Positions 16,813 through 24,110 of a DNA stretch of 32,647 nucleotides are shown in pieces (position 1 is the stretch's first letter; each line of letters opens with the position of its first letter). The position numbers and the translations under genes were made by a program. The stretch is from Ectobacillus ponti (lineage in GTDB: Bacteria > Bacillota > Bacilli > Bacillales > Bacillaceae_G). The stretch lies in NCBI RefSeq assembly GCF_024294785.1, contig NZ_JANCLT010000023.1:1-32647 (forward strand), written 5' to 3'. The notes under the pieces were generated by a model, which had not been told where the DNA came from, ran no database searches, and worked only from the letters and a program-made list of their open reading frames with translations.

Positions 16813-17316
16813 ATGAACATACGGAAAGCAAAGCCGGAAGAGCTTGCGTATATTAGAGAGCAGCGCGTGCGTGCCTATGAGGAGTACATCAACCTGATTC
16901 CGGAGGGACACTGGCAGGCACTGCGAAAATCGATTTTGTCAGAAACTGACCAAGAGTCCGGGGTGGATTTGCTTGTTGCTGAAACGGATGGCCGGATTGC
17001 CGGCAGCATCGCCCTGTTTCCGGCAAAAATGGATGCCTATGACGGGATGGTGGAAGAATTGGAGTATCCGGAAATTCGTATGCTCGCGGTGGCTCCGGAG
17101 CACCGTGGAAAAGGAGCGGCTGCCGCACTTGTCACAGCGTGCATCCGCCTGGCAAAAGTGAGAGGGTACGGAGCCATCGGATTACATACAGGCTCGTTCA
17201 TGGCCAACGCGGCGGCATTATATGAGCGCTTCGGCTTCCAGCGCCTGCCGCAGCATGATTTTCAGCCGCTTGATGACGGCATTCTTGTGAAGGCTTACCG
17301 CCTCTCTCTTCTTTGA
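16813..17316 (+). CDS. GNAT family N-acetyltransferase
   Basis: A 167-residue acetyl-CoA-dependent acetyltransferase. The GNAT fold is recognisable from MNIRKAKPEELAYIREQR, the strand RMLAVAPEHRGKGAAAALV (motif A with the RGKG acetyl-CoA pyrophosphate loop, about 95-115) and ANAALYERFGFQRL near the C-terminus. The substrate cannot be read from sequence. It begins 15 bases after the hydroquinone-reductase stop; GGGGGAAG precedes the ATG at 16813, so co-transcription is almost certain. Its placement between two quinone-related enzymes suggests that it acts on a related aromatic compound or amine, which is inference. Confidence 0.83.
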   Translation: MNIRKAKPEELAYIREQRVRAYEEYINLIPEGHWQALRKSILSETDQESGVDLLVAETDGRIAGSIALFPAKMDAYDGMVEELEYPEIRMLAVAPEHRGKGAAAALVTACIRLAKVRGYGAIGLHTGSFMANAAALYERFGFQRLPQHDFQPLDDGILVKAYRLSLL

Positions 17317-17344
17317 TGACATCTTACAGTATGGAGGAATAGAA

Positions 17345-18322
17345 ATGAACCAATTAAAGGGCATCCACCATGTGACCGCCATTACAAGCAGCGCTGAAAA
17401 GAATTATGAGTTCTTCACCTACACCTTGGGGATGCGGCTCGTAAAGAAAACTGTCAATCAGGATGACATTCAAACCTATCACCTCTTTTTTGCGGATGAT
17501 ACCGGCAGTCCGGGAACAGATATGACGTTTTTCGATTTCCCCGGCATTCCAAAAGGAGTTCACGGCACAAATGAAATTTATAAAACGTCCTTCCGGGTGC
17601 CGAGCAACGCGGCACTGACGTACTGGGTCAACCGTTTTGACCGCCTGCAGGTCAAGCATACCGGCATTCAGGAGCAATTCGGCCGCCAGACTCTTTCCTT
17701 CGTGGACTTTGATGACCAGCACTACCAGCTCATTTCTGATGAAGGCAATGAGGGCGTCGCTTCCGGATTACCTTGGCAGAAGGGGCCGATTCCGCTGGAG
17801 TATGCCATTACAGGCCTTGGACCGTTGTTTGTCCGGGTGGCCAATATCGACTACTTCAAGGAAATGCTGGAGAAGGTGCTGCATTTCCGGCAGATTGCGC
17901 AGGAAGGCGCCTTCTATTTGTTTGAAGTGGGCGAAGGCGGCAATGGCGCTCAAGTCATCGCCGAGCACAACGTTATTCTTCCGCCGGCGCGCCAAGGCTT
18001 CGGCACGGTACACCATGCTGCCTTCCGCGTAGAGGACCGGCGTGAGCTGCAGGCATGGCAGCAGCATATCGAAGGCTTTGGCTTTCAGACCTCCGGCTTT
18101 GTGGACCGCTATTTCTTCGGTTCGCTGTATGCGCGTCTGGCACCGCAGATTCTGTTTGAGTTTGCGACAGATGGACCGGGCTTCATGGGCGATGAGCCTT
18201 ACGAAACACTGGGAGAAAAGCTATCCCTGCCTCCGTTTCTGGAGCCGAAGCGCACCGAGATCGAACGTCTTGTACGGCCAATCGATACCGTGCGGAGCAC
18301 GAAGGAATTTGTGAAGGAATGA
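17345..18322 (+). CDS. MhqO-like VOC-family ring-cleaving dioxygenase
   Basis: A 325-residue vicinal-oxygen-chelate protein with two VOC modules. The start GIHHVTAITSSAEKNYEFFTYTLGMRLVKKTVN (shown split: GIHHVTAITS then LGMRLVKKTVNQDD) and the GSPGTDMTFFDFPG segment are typical of the MhqA/MhqE/MhqO hydroquinone dioxygenases. Expected metal ligands are His near residue 7-8, His in VHHAAFRV (about 222) and Glu in LFEFATDGPG (about 272). It would open hydroquinone or catechol-type rings using Fe(II). GGAGG lies eight bases before the ATG and only 28 bases separate it from the GNAT gene. In B. subtilis the counterpart is induced by quinones through MhqR; no mhqR is seen here. Confidence 0.86.
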   Translation: MNQLKGIHHVTAITSSAEKNYEFFTYTLGMRLVKKTVNQDDIQTYHLFFADDTGSPGTDMTFFDFPGIPKGVHGTNEIYKTSFRVPSNAALTYWVNRFDRLQVKHTGIQEQFGRQTLSFVDFDDQHYQLISDEGNEGVASGLPWQKGPIPLEYAITGLGPLFVRVANIDYFKEMLEKVLHFRQIAQEGAFYLFEVGEGGNGAQVIAEHNVILPPARQGFGTVHHAAFRVEDRRELQAWQQHIEGFGFQTSGFVDRYFFGSLYARLAPQILFEFATDGPGFMGDEPYETLGEKLSLPPFLEPKRTEIERLVRPIDTVRSTKEFVKE

Positions 18323-18328
18323 TGAGAA

Positions 18329-18360
18329 GGAGCTGATTTGCATCGATGCAGATCAGCTCC
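18329..18360 (+). terminator. Terminator of the quinone-detoxification operon
   Basis: GGAGCTGAT / ATCAGCTCC with an inner 12-bp palindrome (TGCATCGATGCA) and a TTTTT tail, seven bases past the dioxygenase stop. Confidence 0.92.
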
Positions 18361-18482
18361 TTTTTCTGTTTCGGGCAGAACCTCTGCTTCCCTTGATAAG
18401 AGGGTTTCTATTTCCAGATACAGAATCATATACGATACGGATATGATTTGCATACAGATCACCGCTGAAGGGAGAGTCTTAC

Positions 18483-19682
18483 ATGTATAAGCTGTACTGC
18501 CGCACACATCAAGCCATTTTCAGGGGTGTCTCCCGTTTCATGCCATGGCGCAGGCCCGAACTGCTCGAGGGGGAAGGCAGCTTGTCCCTGCTGCCGAAGC
18601 TGGTTGAGGACACAGGGATTACCAGCGTTTTACTTGTAACGGATAAGGGCATTTCCCGTCTGGGTCTGCTGGACGGTCTATTGGCGGACCTTACAGAACG
18701 GGGCATCTCCTTCACCGTATATGACGGCACCCATCCAAACCCGACGATTCAAAACATTGAGGAAGCCCTGCAGCTGTATCAGGACAAACAGTGCTCCGGC
18801 ATCATCGCATTTGGCGGCGGTTCGCCGATGGACTGCGCCAAAGGAGTCGGTGCCCGCGTGGCACGGCCGGACAAAAGCATCCCGGATTTGCGGGGAGAGT
18901 TCAAAATCAGGAGAAAGATTCCTCCTTTGTTTGCGGTTCCGACAACGGCCGGAACCGGCAGCGAGGCAACCGTGGCAGCTGTCATTTCCAACAGTGACAC
19001 ACATGAAAAATATGCGATAAATGATTTTGTGCTGATCCCGCCCTATGCTGTGCTCGACCCGCTGCTGACAGTGAAGCTGCCGCCGCACATCACAGCTGCA
19101 ACCGGCATGGATGCCTTGACGCACGCAGTGGAAGCCTATATCGGCAGAAGCAATACGGAAGAGACACGGCAATGCTGCCGGGAAGCGGTGCAGCTGATTT
19201 TTGAAAACCTGCACCATGCCTACGAGAACGGGGAAAACCTTACGGCACGGGCGAATATGCAGCGTGCCTCCTATCTGGCAGGCGTCGCCTTCACCCGGGC
19301 ATTCGTCGGCTATGTCCATGCCATTGCCCATACACTCGGTGGTTTTTACGGCATGCCGCACGGGCTTGCCAATGCCATGATCCTTCCTTATGTGCTGGAC
19401 TACTACGGGGAGAGCGCGCATCAGTCATTGGCTGAGCTGGCTGATTTGGTTCACATCACGTCTCCTGCTGACACGACTGCACAAAAGGCAGAAAAGTTCA
19501 TTGCAGCCATCCGGAAGTTCAATCGGGATTTGGACATTCCCGAAAAGGCAAGCTGCATTCAGGATCCTGATATTCCCCTGATGGCAAAGCGCGCCCTCAA
19601 AGAGGCCAATCCACTATATCCGGTACCTGAAATTATGAACAAACGAGACATGATGGATATGTACAGCAAAATTAAGCAATAG
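18483..19682 (+). CDS. Iron-containing (group III) alcohol dehydrogenase
   Basis: A 399-residue NAD(P)-dependent metal alcohol dehydrogenase of the Fe-ADH family. The coenzyme-binding IIAFGGGSPMDCAKG (about 105-119), FAVPTTAGTGSEAT (about 155-168) and the metal site GMDALTHAVEAY (about 214-225), HAIAHTLGG (about 280-288) and MPHGLANA (about 292-299) are all present, giving the usual Asp and three His ligands. Length is normal. The substrate is not decided by sequence. GGGAGAG lies six bases before the ATG. The gene has its own leader after the preceding terminator and its own terminator, so it is monocistronic. Confidence 0.9.
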   Translation: MYKLYCRTHQAIFRGVSRFMPWRRPELLEGEGSLSLLPKLVEDTGITSVLLVTDKGISRLGLLDGLLADLTERGISFTVYDGTHPNPTIQNIEEALQLYQDKQCSGIIAFGGGSPMDCAKGVGARVARPDKSIPDLRGEFKIRRKIPPLFAVPTTAGTGSEATVAAVISNSDTHEKYAINDFVLIPPYAVLDPLLTVKLPPHITAATGMDALTHAVEAYIGRSNTEETRQCCREAVQLIFENLHHAYENGENLTARANMQRASYLAGVAFTRAFVGYVHAIAHTLGGFYGMPHGLANAMILPYVLDYYGESAHQSLAELADLVHITSPADTTAQKAEKFIAAIRKFNRDLDIPEKASCIQDPDIPLMAKRALKEANPLYPVPEIMNKRDMMDMYSKIKQ

Positions 19683-19705
19683 GAATGTGCATTCTTCTTC
19701 ATAAA

Positions 19706-19737
19706 AACCAGGCCGGTCAACAAATACCGGCCTGGTT
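19706..19737. terminator. Bidirectional terminator between the alcohol dehydrogenase and the redox operon
   Basis: A 12-bp perfect stem AACCAGGCCGGT / ACCGGCCTGGTT with an eight-base loop. AAAA precedes it and TTCTT follows, so both converging units can end here. Confidence 0.85.
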
Positions 19738-19754
19738 CTTCCCAGTTTCACCGT

Positions 19755-20321
19755 CTAGGATAATGCGATATGCAGCAGTGCGCCGGCTGAAGCCGCCAGG
19801 AGAAGTCCCATATGGACAAACCGCAGTCCCTGTGCTTTCTTGCGTGCCAACTGCCCTCCGGCGATAGCCCCAACAGCCATGAAGCCCACAGCCCCCACTC
19901 CAATCCAATCTCTCGCTTCCAATTCCCCTTCTCCTATGTACATCAGCACACCATGGCCGGCACCGAACAAAAGTGCCGCTACGCCCATTGCGATATGCCA
20001 AGATCCAGCCCGCTTCAGCAGGAAGACGATTTGTGCCTTATGGCGCGGGAAGCGCTGCAGCAGCCGCTTGGACGACCTCCGCAGCGGAAACAGGACGGCT
20101 GCGCCGGCCATGGCGGCTGCCGTGCCCCAGCCAATGGATTTTCCCGTTTCTTCAAACGCCTCGTTCTCCTCTCCTCCCCGCGCCTCGTTCTCCTCTCCTC
20201 CCCGCGCCTCGTCCTGATGCTCATACTCTTCCCCCCGCTCCGCAAAAGCGGTTTGTAAGGAAGCGGCAGAAACGAACAGCATACCGACCAATATGATGGA
20301 CAGAAACAGACAATTTTTCAT
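19755..20321 (-). CDS. Membrane protein with two H-x13-H pairs (putative di-heme cytochrome b)
   Basis: A 188-residue protein. An N-terminal signal-like helix (about 4-27) leads to a Glu-rich extracellular segment (28-60) with a duplicated ARGGEENE unit, followed by four hydrophobic helices. Helices 2 and 4 each carry two His exactly 14 positions apart: WHIAMGVAALLFGAGHG and FVHMGLLLAASAGALLH. Such pairs bind two stacked hemes in cytochrome b561 and ferric-reductase-type proteins. This heme role is inferred; I do not recognise the family by name. The ATG at 20321 has GGGAGG seven bases upstream and overlaps the kinase stop codon. Last gene of the seven-gene operon. Confidence 0.7.
   Translation of the reverse strand: MKNCLFLSIILVGMLFVSAASLQTAFAERGEEYEHQDEARGGEENEARGGEENEAFEETGKSIGWGTAAAMAGAAVLFPLRRSSKRLLQRFPRHKAQIVFLLKRAGSWHIAMGVAALLFGAGHGVLMYIGEGELEARDWIGVGAVGFMAVGAIAGGQLARKKAQGLRFVHMGLLLAASAGALLHIALS
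20158..20205 (-). repeat. 24-bp tandem duplication in the Glu-rich segment
   Basis: Two identical 24-base copies (20158-20181 and 20182-20205) followed by a partial third of nine bases. In the gene they encode two adjacent copies of an eight-residue Glu/Gly/Arg unit (EARGGEEN). The copies are identical at the DNA level, which suggests recent slippage and possible length variation between strains. Confidence 0.9.
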
Positions 20322-21655
20322 GAATATTCCTCCCTGACAGCCGCCTGGCATGGCAGCCTTACTGTAAAAGTACTTCCCATTCCAGGGGTGCTCTCCACTT
20401 CAACCGTTCCCTTGTGGCTTGCAACAATCCAATCTGCAACGGCCAAACCGATGCCATTGCTCCCCTGTTCCCGGGACCTTGCCCCGTCAGCCCGGTAAAA
20501 CCGCTCAAAAATTTTGGCCCTCTCTTCTCCCGTCATGCCAACCCCTGTATCTGCCACCTGCATCTCGCAAGTTTGTTTGTTTTTGGCAGCTGTCACTGTG
20601 ACAGAACCACCGGGCACATTATAACGAATCGCATTGTCCAGCAGGATATGAAGCAGCTGCGCCACCCGCTCCGCATCGCCATACACCTGTACATTCTCCG
20701 CTATACGAAGCTGCAGGGTAACCTGCGATTGCTCCGCCAATGGATGAAACTGGCGGACGATCTGCTCAGCCAGCGGCTGCAGCAGAAACCATCGCTTCTC
20801 CAAATGCAGCTTATTTTCATCCGAACGGGCCAGAAACAGCAGATCGCCCACCAGCCGGCCCATCCGCCTCATTTCATCCTTCATATCTGCCAGCACCTGC
20901 TGGGAAAACGGAGACAGCTGATCCCGGTCTTCCGCCTCTATCACCTCCACAGACGCCTGCAGAATGCTGAGCGGTGTTCGCAGCTCATGGGAGGCATCTG
21001 ACAAAAATTCCTTTTGCCGCAAAAAAGCCTGATCAATCGGCCCCATCGCCCGTCCGGCCATCCAATAGCCAAGCCCGGCGGACACACCGAGGAATACAAC
21101 AGCCAAACCTCCCAGAACAAGCAGCAGCACGTGAACCACACGCATTTGCTCTGTCACGTTCGTTCCCGTGTATACAGTGCCGATGTACGTTCCTTCCTGA
21201 TACACAGAACGTCCCGCCAGCAGCAGCCGGACCTCTGCATCATCGGAAATACGGACTGTTTCGTATTGGATATCGCCTGCCGCCGGTCTCCAGCCCCGGA
21301 TTGCCCGCAGGATGGAGGTTCTCGCGTCCGGCAAAGCTTCATCTCCGTCCAAGAGGGTACCATCGCCAGCCACTACATAGTAAAAGCTGCGCAAATCCGG
21401 CCTGTACTCCAAACTGCTCCGTTTCGGTTCCCTCTGCCCTGTCCCGCTTTTGCTGTACCATTTCAACAGATCATGCTGATGGTCTGACAGTTCGCTTTCC
21501 GCCATCAGCTGCACCTGTGACCGCTGTTCTCTTGTCACCAAGGAAAGCAGCAGAAAATAACAGGTGAGGATAAATGCAAGCAGGAAAATAAAGATAAAGC
21601 CCGTATACAACAAAGTCAGTTTCCTGCGAGTCGAATCAAAGAGCGGATGCTTCAA
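20318..21655 (-). CDS. Sensor histidine kinase of the redox operon
   Basis: A 445-residue membrane histidine kinase. Two membrane helices (about 14-36 and 155-180) enclose an extracellular sensor region of about 120 residues with no motif that I recognise. The dimerisation/phosphoacceptor motif SDASHELRTPLSIL places the phosphorylated His at about residue 223; the ATPase domain has the N box DNAIRYN, G1 DTGVGM and G2 GSNGIGLAVA. No clear HAMP domain is seen. There is no ATG near the N-terminus; TTG at 21655 is preferred because a G-rich site (GTGGGG) lies seven bases upstream, although a GTG at 21679 is possible. The start lies inside the end of the regulator gene, so the pair is translationally coupled. 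Confidence 0.88.
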   Translation of the reverse strand: MKHPLFDSTRRKLTLLYTGFIFIFLLAFILTCYFLLLSLVTREQRSQVQLMAESELSDHQHDLLKWYSKSGTGQREPKRSSLEYRPDLRSFYYVVAGDGTLLDGDEALPDARTSILRAIRGWRPAAGDIQYETVRISDDAEVRLLLAGRSVYQEGTYIGTVYTGTNVTEQMRVVHVLLLVLGGLAVVFLGVSAGLGYWMAGRAMGPIDQAFLRQKEFLSDASHELRTPLSILQASVEVIEAEDRDQLSPFSQQVLADMKDEMRRMGRLVGDLLFLARSDENKLHLEKRWFLLQPLAEQIVRQFHPLAEQSQVTLQLRIAENVQVYGDAERVAQLLHILLDNAIRYNVPGGSVTVTAAKNKQTCEMQVADTGVGMTGEERAKIFERFYRADGARSREQGSNGIGLAVADWIVASHKGTVEVESTPGMGSTFTVRLPCQAAVREEYS

Positions 21656-22310
21656 GCTTATACCCCACCCCGCGGACACTGCGGATGCGGCAATGCCCTT
21701 CCAGTTTCTTGCGCAGCAGCTTCATCAGCGCATCCACATTATTGCTGCTTACCTCAGCATCCACTCCCCAGATACGCTGCTCAATTAAATCCCGCGGCAG
21801 CACTTGTGAAGGATTTCTCATAAACAGCTCCAGCAGCTGGTACTCCTTCACGGTAAGCGGAACCTCCTTGCCGTTGGCTTCCACCGTATGGTGCAGCAGA
21901 TTCAGCGTCAGCACTCCGGTCTGTAAGAGATCTTCCTTTACAAGCTGCTTATCCATGCGTCTCTCCAATGCCCGCATTCTCGCAAACAGCTCCTGAAACT
22001 CGAAGGGCTTCGTCATATAGTCATCTGCCCCTTCATCCAATCCGTGAATCCGATCGGTTAGACTGTCCTTTGCCGTCAGCATAAGAATGCCGCGCTGAAA
22101 TCCCCGCTGCCGCAGTTTGCGGCATACATCCGGCCCGCTTAAGGATGGCAGCAGCCAGTCTAAAATGATGCAGTCATACTCTGATATTTCACTGTACTGG
22201 ACTGCTTCCCGGCCATCCCGCACCCAATCCACACTATGCCTTTCCTTTTTCAGCATATGCACCATAAGCTTGCCAAGACGAACATCATCCTCAGCCAGCA
22301 ATACATACAT
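21636..22310 (-). CDS. OmpR/PhoB-type response regulator of the redox operon
   Basis: A 224-residue DNA-binding response regulator. The receiver domain (1-115) has the acidic pocket LLAEDD, the phosphorylated Asp near residue 50 in CIILDWLLP, the LMLTAKD switch and the conserved Lys in DYMTKPF. The winged-helix output domain (about 125-224) has the LTVKEYQLLELF and RSVRGVGYKLE signatures. The ATG at 22310 is chosen; a GTG three codons upstream is possible, and the ribosome-binding site is weak for either. It lies directly before the kinase and after the ferric-reductase-like gene. The tandem direct repeat at 24773-24794 ahead of the operon is the likely binding site. Confidence 0.92.
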   Translation of the reverse strand: MYVLLAEDDVRLGKLMVHMLKKERHSVDWVRDGREAVQYSEISEYDCIILDWLLPSLSGPDVCRKLRQRGFQRGILMLTAKDSLTDRIHGLDEGADDYMTKPFEFQELFARMRALERRMDKQLVKEDLLQTGVLTLNLLHHTVEANGKEVPLTVKEYQLLELFMRNPSQVLPRDLIEQRIWGVDAEVSSNNVDALMKLLRKKLEGHCRIRSVRGVGYKLEASAL

Positions 22311-22348
22311 CCCGATCACCCGCTTTTTTCTCCATTATACAATATTTT

Positions 22349-22888
22349 CTATACCTTCCGTGTTTTCTTGGCTGGCTGGTTGGCCATGAAACGCAAAACC
22401 AGCAGAACGAAGAGAATGGATAGCGTGGAAGCATAGAATGCGAGAATGAGCGGCTTGCCGGTGTCAGTTCCAATCCATATGCCATGCAGCCCCCCGAGAA
22501 GGCAGGCTGGCAGCGACAGCAGGTGCAGCACTTTCCAAAGCTTCCGGCTCAGCCGCTTTCTCATGTCTGTTGTGACCAGAACGATGAAAAGCAAACCGCC
22601 GGTTACCGTTCCGAGCGCAGAAGGCACCTTTTTGTAGGACGCTGCAAACGGAATGAAAATTTCAGTCCAGCGAAATGGCTGATACGTATCAAAATGCAAC
22701 AGCATACCATGGAGGAGACCGATTAGAAAGGCAAGCCAACCAGCCGTTTGATGCGCAATTTGCAGAACGGGCCGCCATTTCACCGGACATCCCTGCATGG
22801 ACCCCAACAACCCAAAGAGAACAGACAGAAATAACAAGAGATACGCAGTCAGTCCGGCAGACCGGATCAGAATCCATATTGGCCACAT
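22349..22888 (-). CDS. Ferric-reductase-like transmembrane protein
   Basis: A 179-residue protein with five to six membrane helices, related to the ferric reductase-like transmembrane domain (PF01794; MsrQ/YedZ and eukaryotic FRE types). Heme ligands are visible as H-x13-H in helix 2 (IAHQTAGWLAFLIGLLHG, about 46 and 60) and H-x12-H in a later helix (WKVLHLLSLPACLLGGLHG). The segment before the second pair, RKLSRKLWKVLH, matches MsrQ spacing. It would pass electrons across the membrane. No flavin or NAD-binding domain is fused to it, so the electron donor is another protein. The ATG at 22888 has GGAG nine bases upstream and begins four bases before the flavin-transferase stop. Confidence 0.8.
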   Translation of the reverse strand: MWPIWILIRSAGLTAYLLLFLSVLFGLLGSMQGCPVKWRPVLQIAHQTAGWLAFLIGLLHGMLLHFDTYQPFRWTEIFIPFAASYKKVPSALGTVTGGLLFIVLVTTDMRKRLSRKLWKVLHLLSLPACLLGGLHGIWIGTDTGKPLILAFYASTLSILFVLLVLRFMANQPAKKTRKV

Positions 22889-22891
22889 GCT

Positions 22892-23809
22892 TTAAAACTC
22901 CAATCTTTTAGTAAAATGTCGGATGGATGCACTCATCACCAGCTTGCCATCCTCCCGCACCAGTACACAGGCAGCGTTCGGAAAATACCGCTTCAGCCAG
23001 GCGGGCCCTTCGGCAGCGGGCATCATGCACAGAATCTTTGCCAATACGTCAGCCTCGGCGGCTGTGCGTGCCAGCACGGTAGCCTGCTGCACATCGGACT
23101 CTGCAGGCATTCCGGTATATCCGTGCAGAATATGATGCACCGTCTGTTCCCCGAGTTTCCAGCTGCGGTACACCTTATTGGAAGTCGCGATGGCCCCTGA
23201 CAGCAGCGTCATATGAACAATGTCTTCATCCTCCTGCCATGGGGAGGCAATCCCGATCCATCTCTCCTCACCCCAAGCCCTCATGTCTCCCCCTATATTT
23301 ACGACACCTGAAGACACTCCCTCCTTCTGCATCAGTCCGGCAACCTGGTCAGCGCTCCACCCTTTTCCTATTCCGCCCAAGTCCATGTCCATTTCCTCTG
23401 TCTTCATGACTGCCTCCATTTCCGGAAAGAAAATCAAGCTGCGGGGATTCACCTTTTGAAAACGTGAGAGTTCTTTCCCACGCCTTGCTTTCATCTTTTC
23501 AAAGGAGACGTCATACCCCAGCTCCCGCATTCTGGCGCCGACAAAGGGATGGTAGAGAAATCCAGTTGCGGTGCTGTACCGATATGCCTGCTGCAGCACC
23601 TGAAACAGAATGGGATGAAGCTTTATAAGCGTATGGAGCGGCTGGCGATTCAGCCTTGTCAAATCACTTTCTTCGGAAAACCGGGAGCAGCGCTGTTCAA
23701 ACTCCTGCAGCCATTCCTTTGCCCGCGGCATCCACCCGCTGTTTTCGGTTCCTTCTGCCATCACTTCAATATCTGTTCCCATCCCTTTCACGTGCAGTAC
23801 ACACTCCAA
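22892..23809 (-). CDS. apbE: ApbE-family FAD:protein FMN transferase
   Basis: Mg-dependent enzyme that moves FMN from FAD onto a Thr/Ser of a target protein. The 305-residue product has the N-terminal KGMGTDIEVMAEG, the central MDLGGIGKGWSADQVA (about 145) and NIGGDMRAWG, and the C-terminal TAAEADVLAKIL that holds metal-binding residues. One oddity is HILHGYTGMPA where most members have H(I/L)(I/L)DPxTGxPA. No ATG is near the expected N-terminus: TTG at 23809 is chosen because AAGGAGG lies seven bases upstream and it falls just inside the end of the preceding gene. That form has no signal peptide or lipobox, unusual for Gram-positive ApbE. No target motif of the (S/T)GAT type is seen in the neighbours. 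Confidence 0.87.
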   Translation of the reverse strand: MECVLHVKGMGTDIEVMAEGTENSGWMPRAKEWLQEFEQRCSRFSEESDLTRLNRQPLHTLIKLHPILFQVLQQAYRYSTATGFLYHPFVGARMRELGYDVSFEKMKARRGKELSRFQKVNPRSLIFFPEMEAVMKTEEMDMDLGGIGKGWSADQVAGLMQKEGVSSGVVNIGGDMRAWGEERWIGIASPWQEDEDIVHMTLLSGAIATSNKVYRSWKLGEQTVHHILHGYTGMPAESDVQQATVLARTAAEADVLAKILCMMPAAEGPAWLKRYFPNAACVLVREDGKLVMSASIRHFTKRLEF

Positions 23810-23810
23810 G

Positions 23811-24110
23811 CTATGACCTCCTTGAGCGGTATTTCGCAGCCGGCTTGGAAGAAGCCTGCATCCGCGGTGCCGCCACGATTGTTTCATTGGATTGCGTGAC
23901 CTCCCATTGCCCTTCATTCCAATCCAGCTTCAGCAGCTGCTGCTCCCGTTCCGCAGGACTTGCCGGCTGTACTGCCAGTTCAGCCGCAGGAGCTGTCTGT
24001 ATGTCTTGGCCGGCTGCCTCCTGTCCATTGTTCAGATACTGGGCAAACAAGGTAAAGCCCGCTACACTTCCCAATCCGACAACCCATTTTGTCAAAGTAT
24101 TACGCTTCAA
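23811..24110 (-). CDS. Small membrane-anchored protein of unknown function
   Basis: A 99-residue protein beginning with a basic stretch (KRNTLTK) and a single hydrophobic helix WVVGLGSVAGFTLFAQYL (about 9-26), then an Ala/Gln/Glu-rich extracellular part ending in a basic KYRSRRS tail. I recognise no family. It starts with TTG at 24110 (GGGGAG upstream), overlapping the stop of the stalk-domain gene by eleven bases, and ends immediately before the flavin-transferase start, so it is coupled to both. It may be an anchor or assembly partner for the secreted stalk-domain protein; that is speculation. Confidence 0.62.
   Translation of the reverse strand: MKRNTLTKWVVGLGSVAGFTLFAQYLNNGQEAAGQDIQTAPAAELAVQPASPAEREQQLLKLDWNEGQWEVTQSNETIVAAPRMQASSKPAAKYRSRRS

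Noticed and set aside
18678-19421. 247-residue minus-strand frame opposite the alcohol dehydrogenase
   Set aside because: It lies wholly antisense to a gene with intact metal and coenzyme motifs; the product is rich in His, Cys and Arg, as typical for antisense shadows.
20974-21567. 197-residue plus-strand frame opposite the histidine kinase
   Set aside because: Pro/Arg/His-rich shadow of the kinase gene with no start signals.
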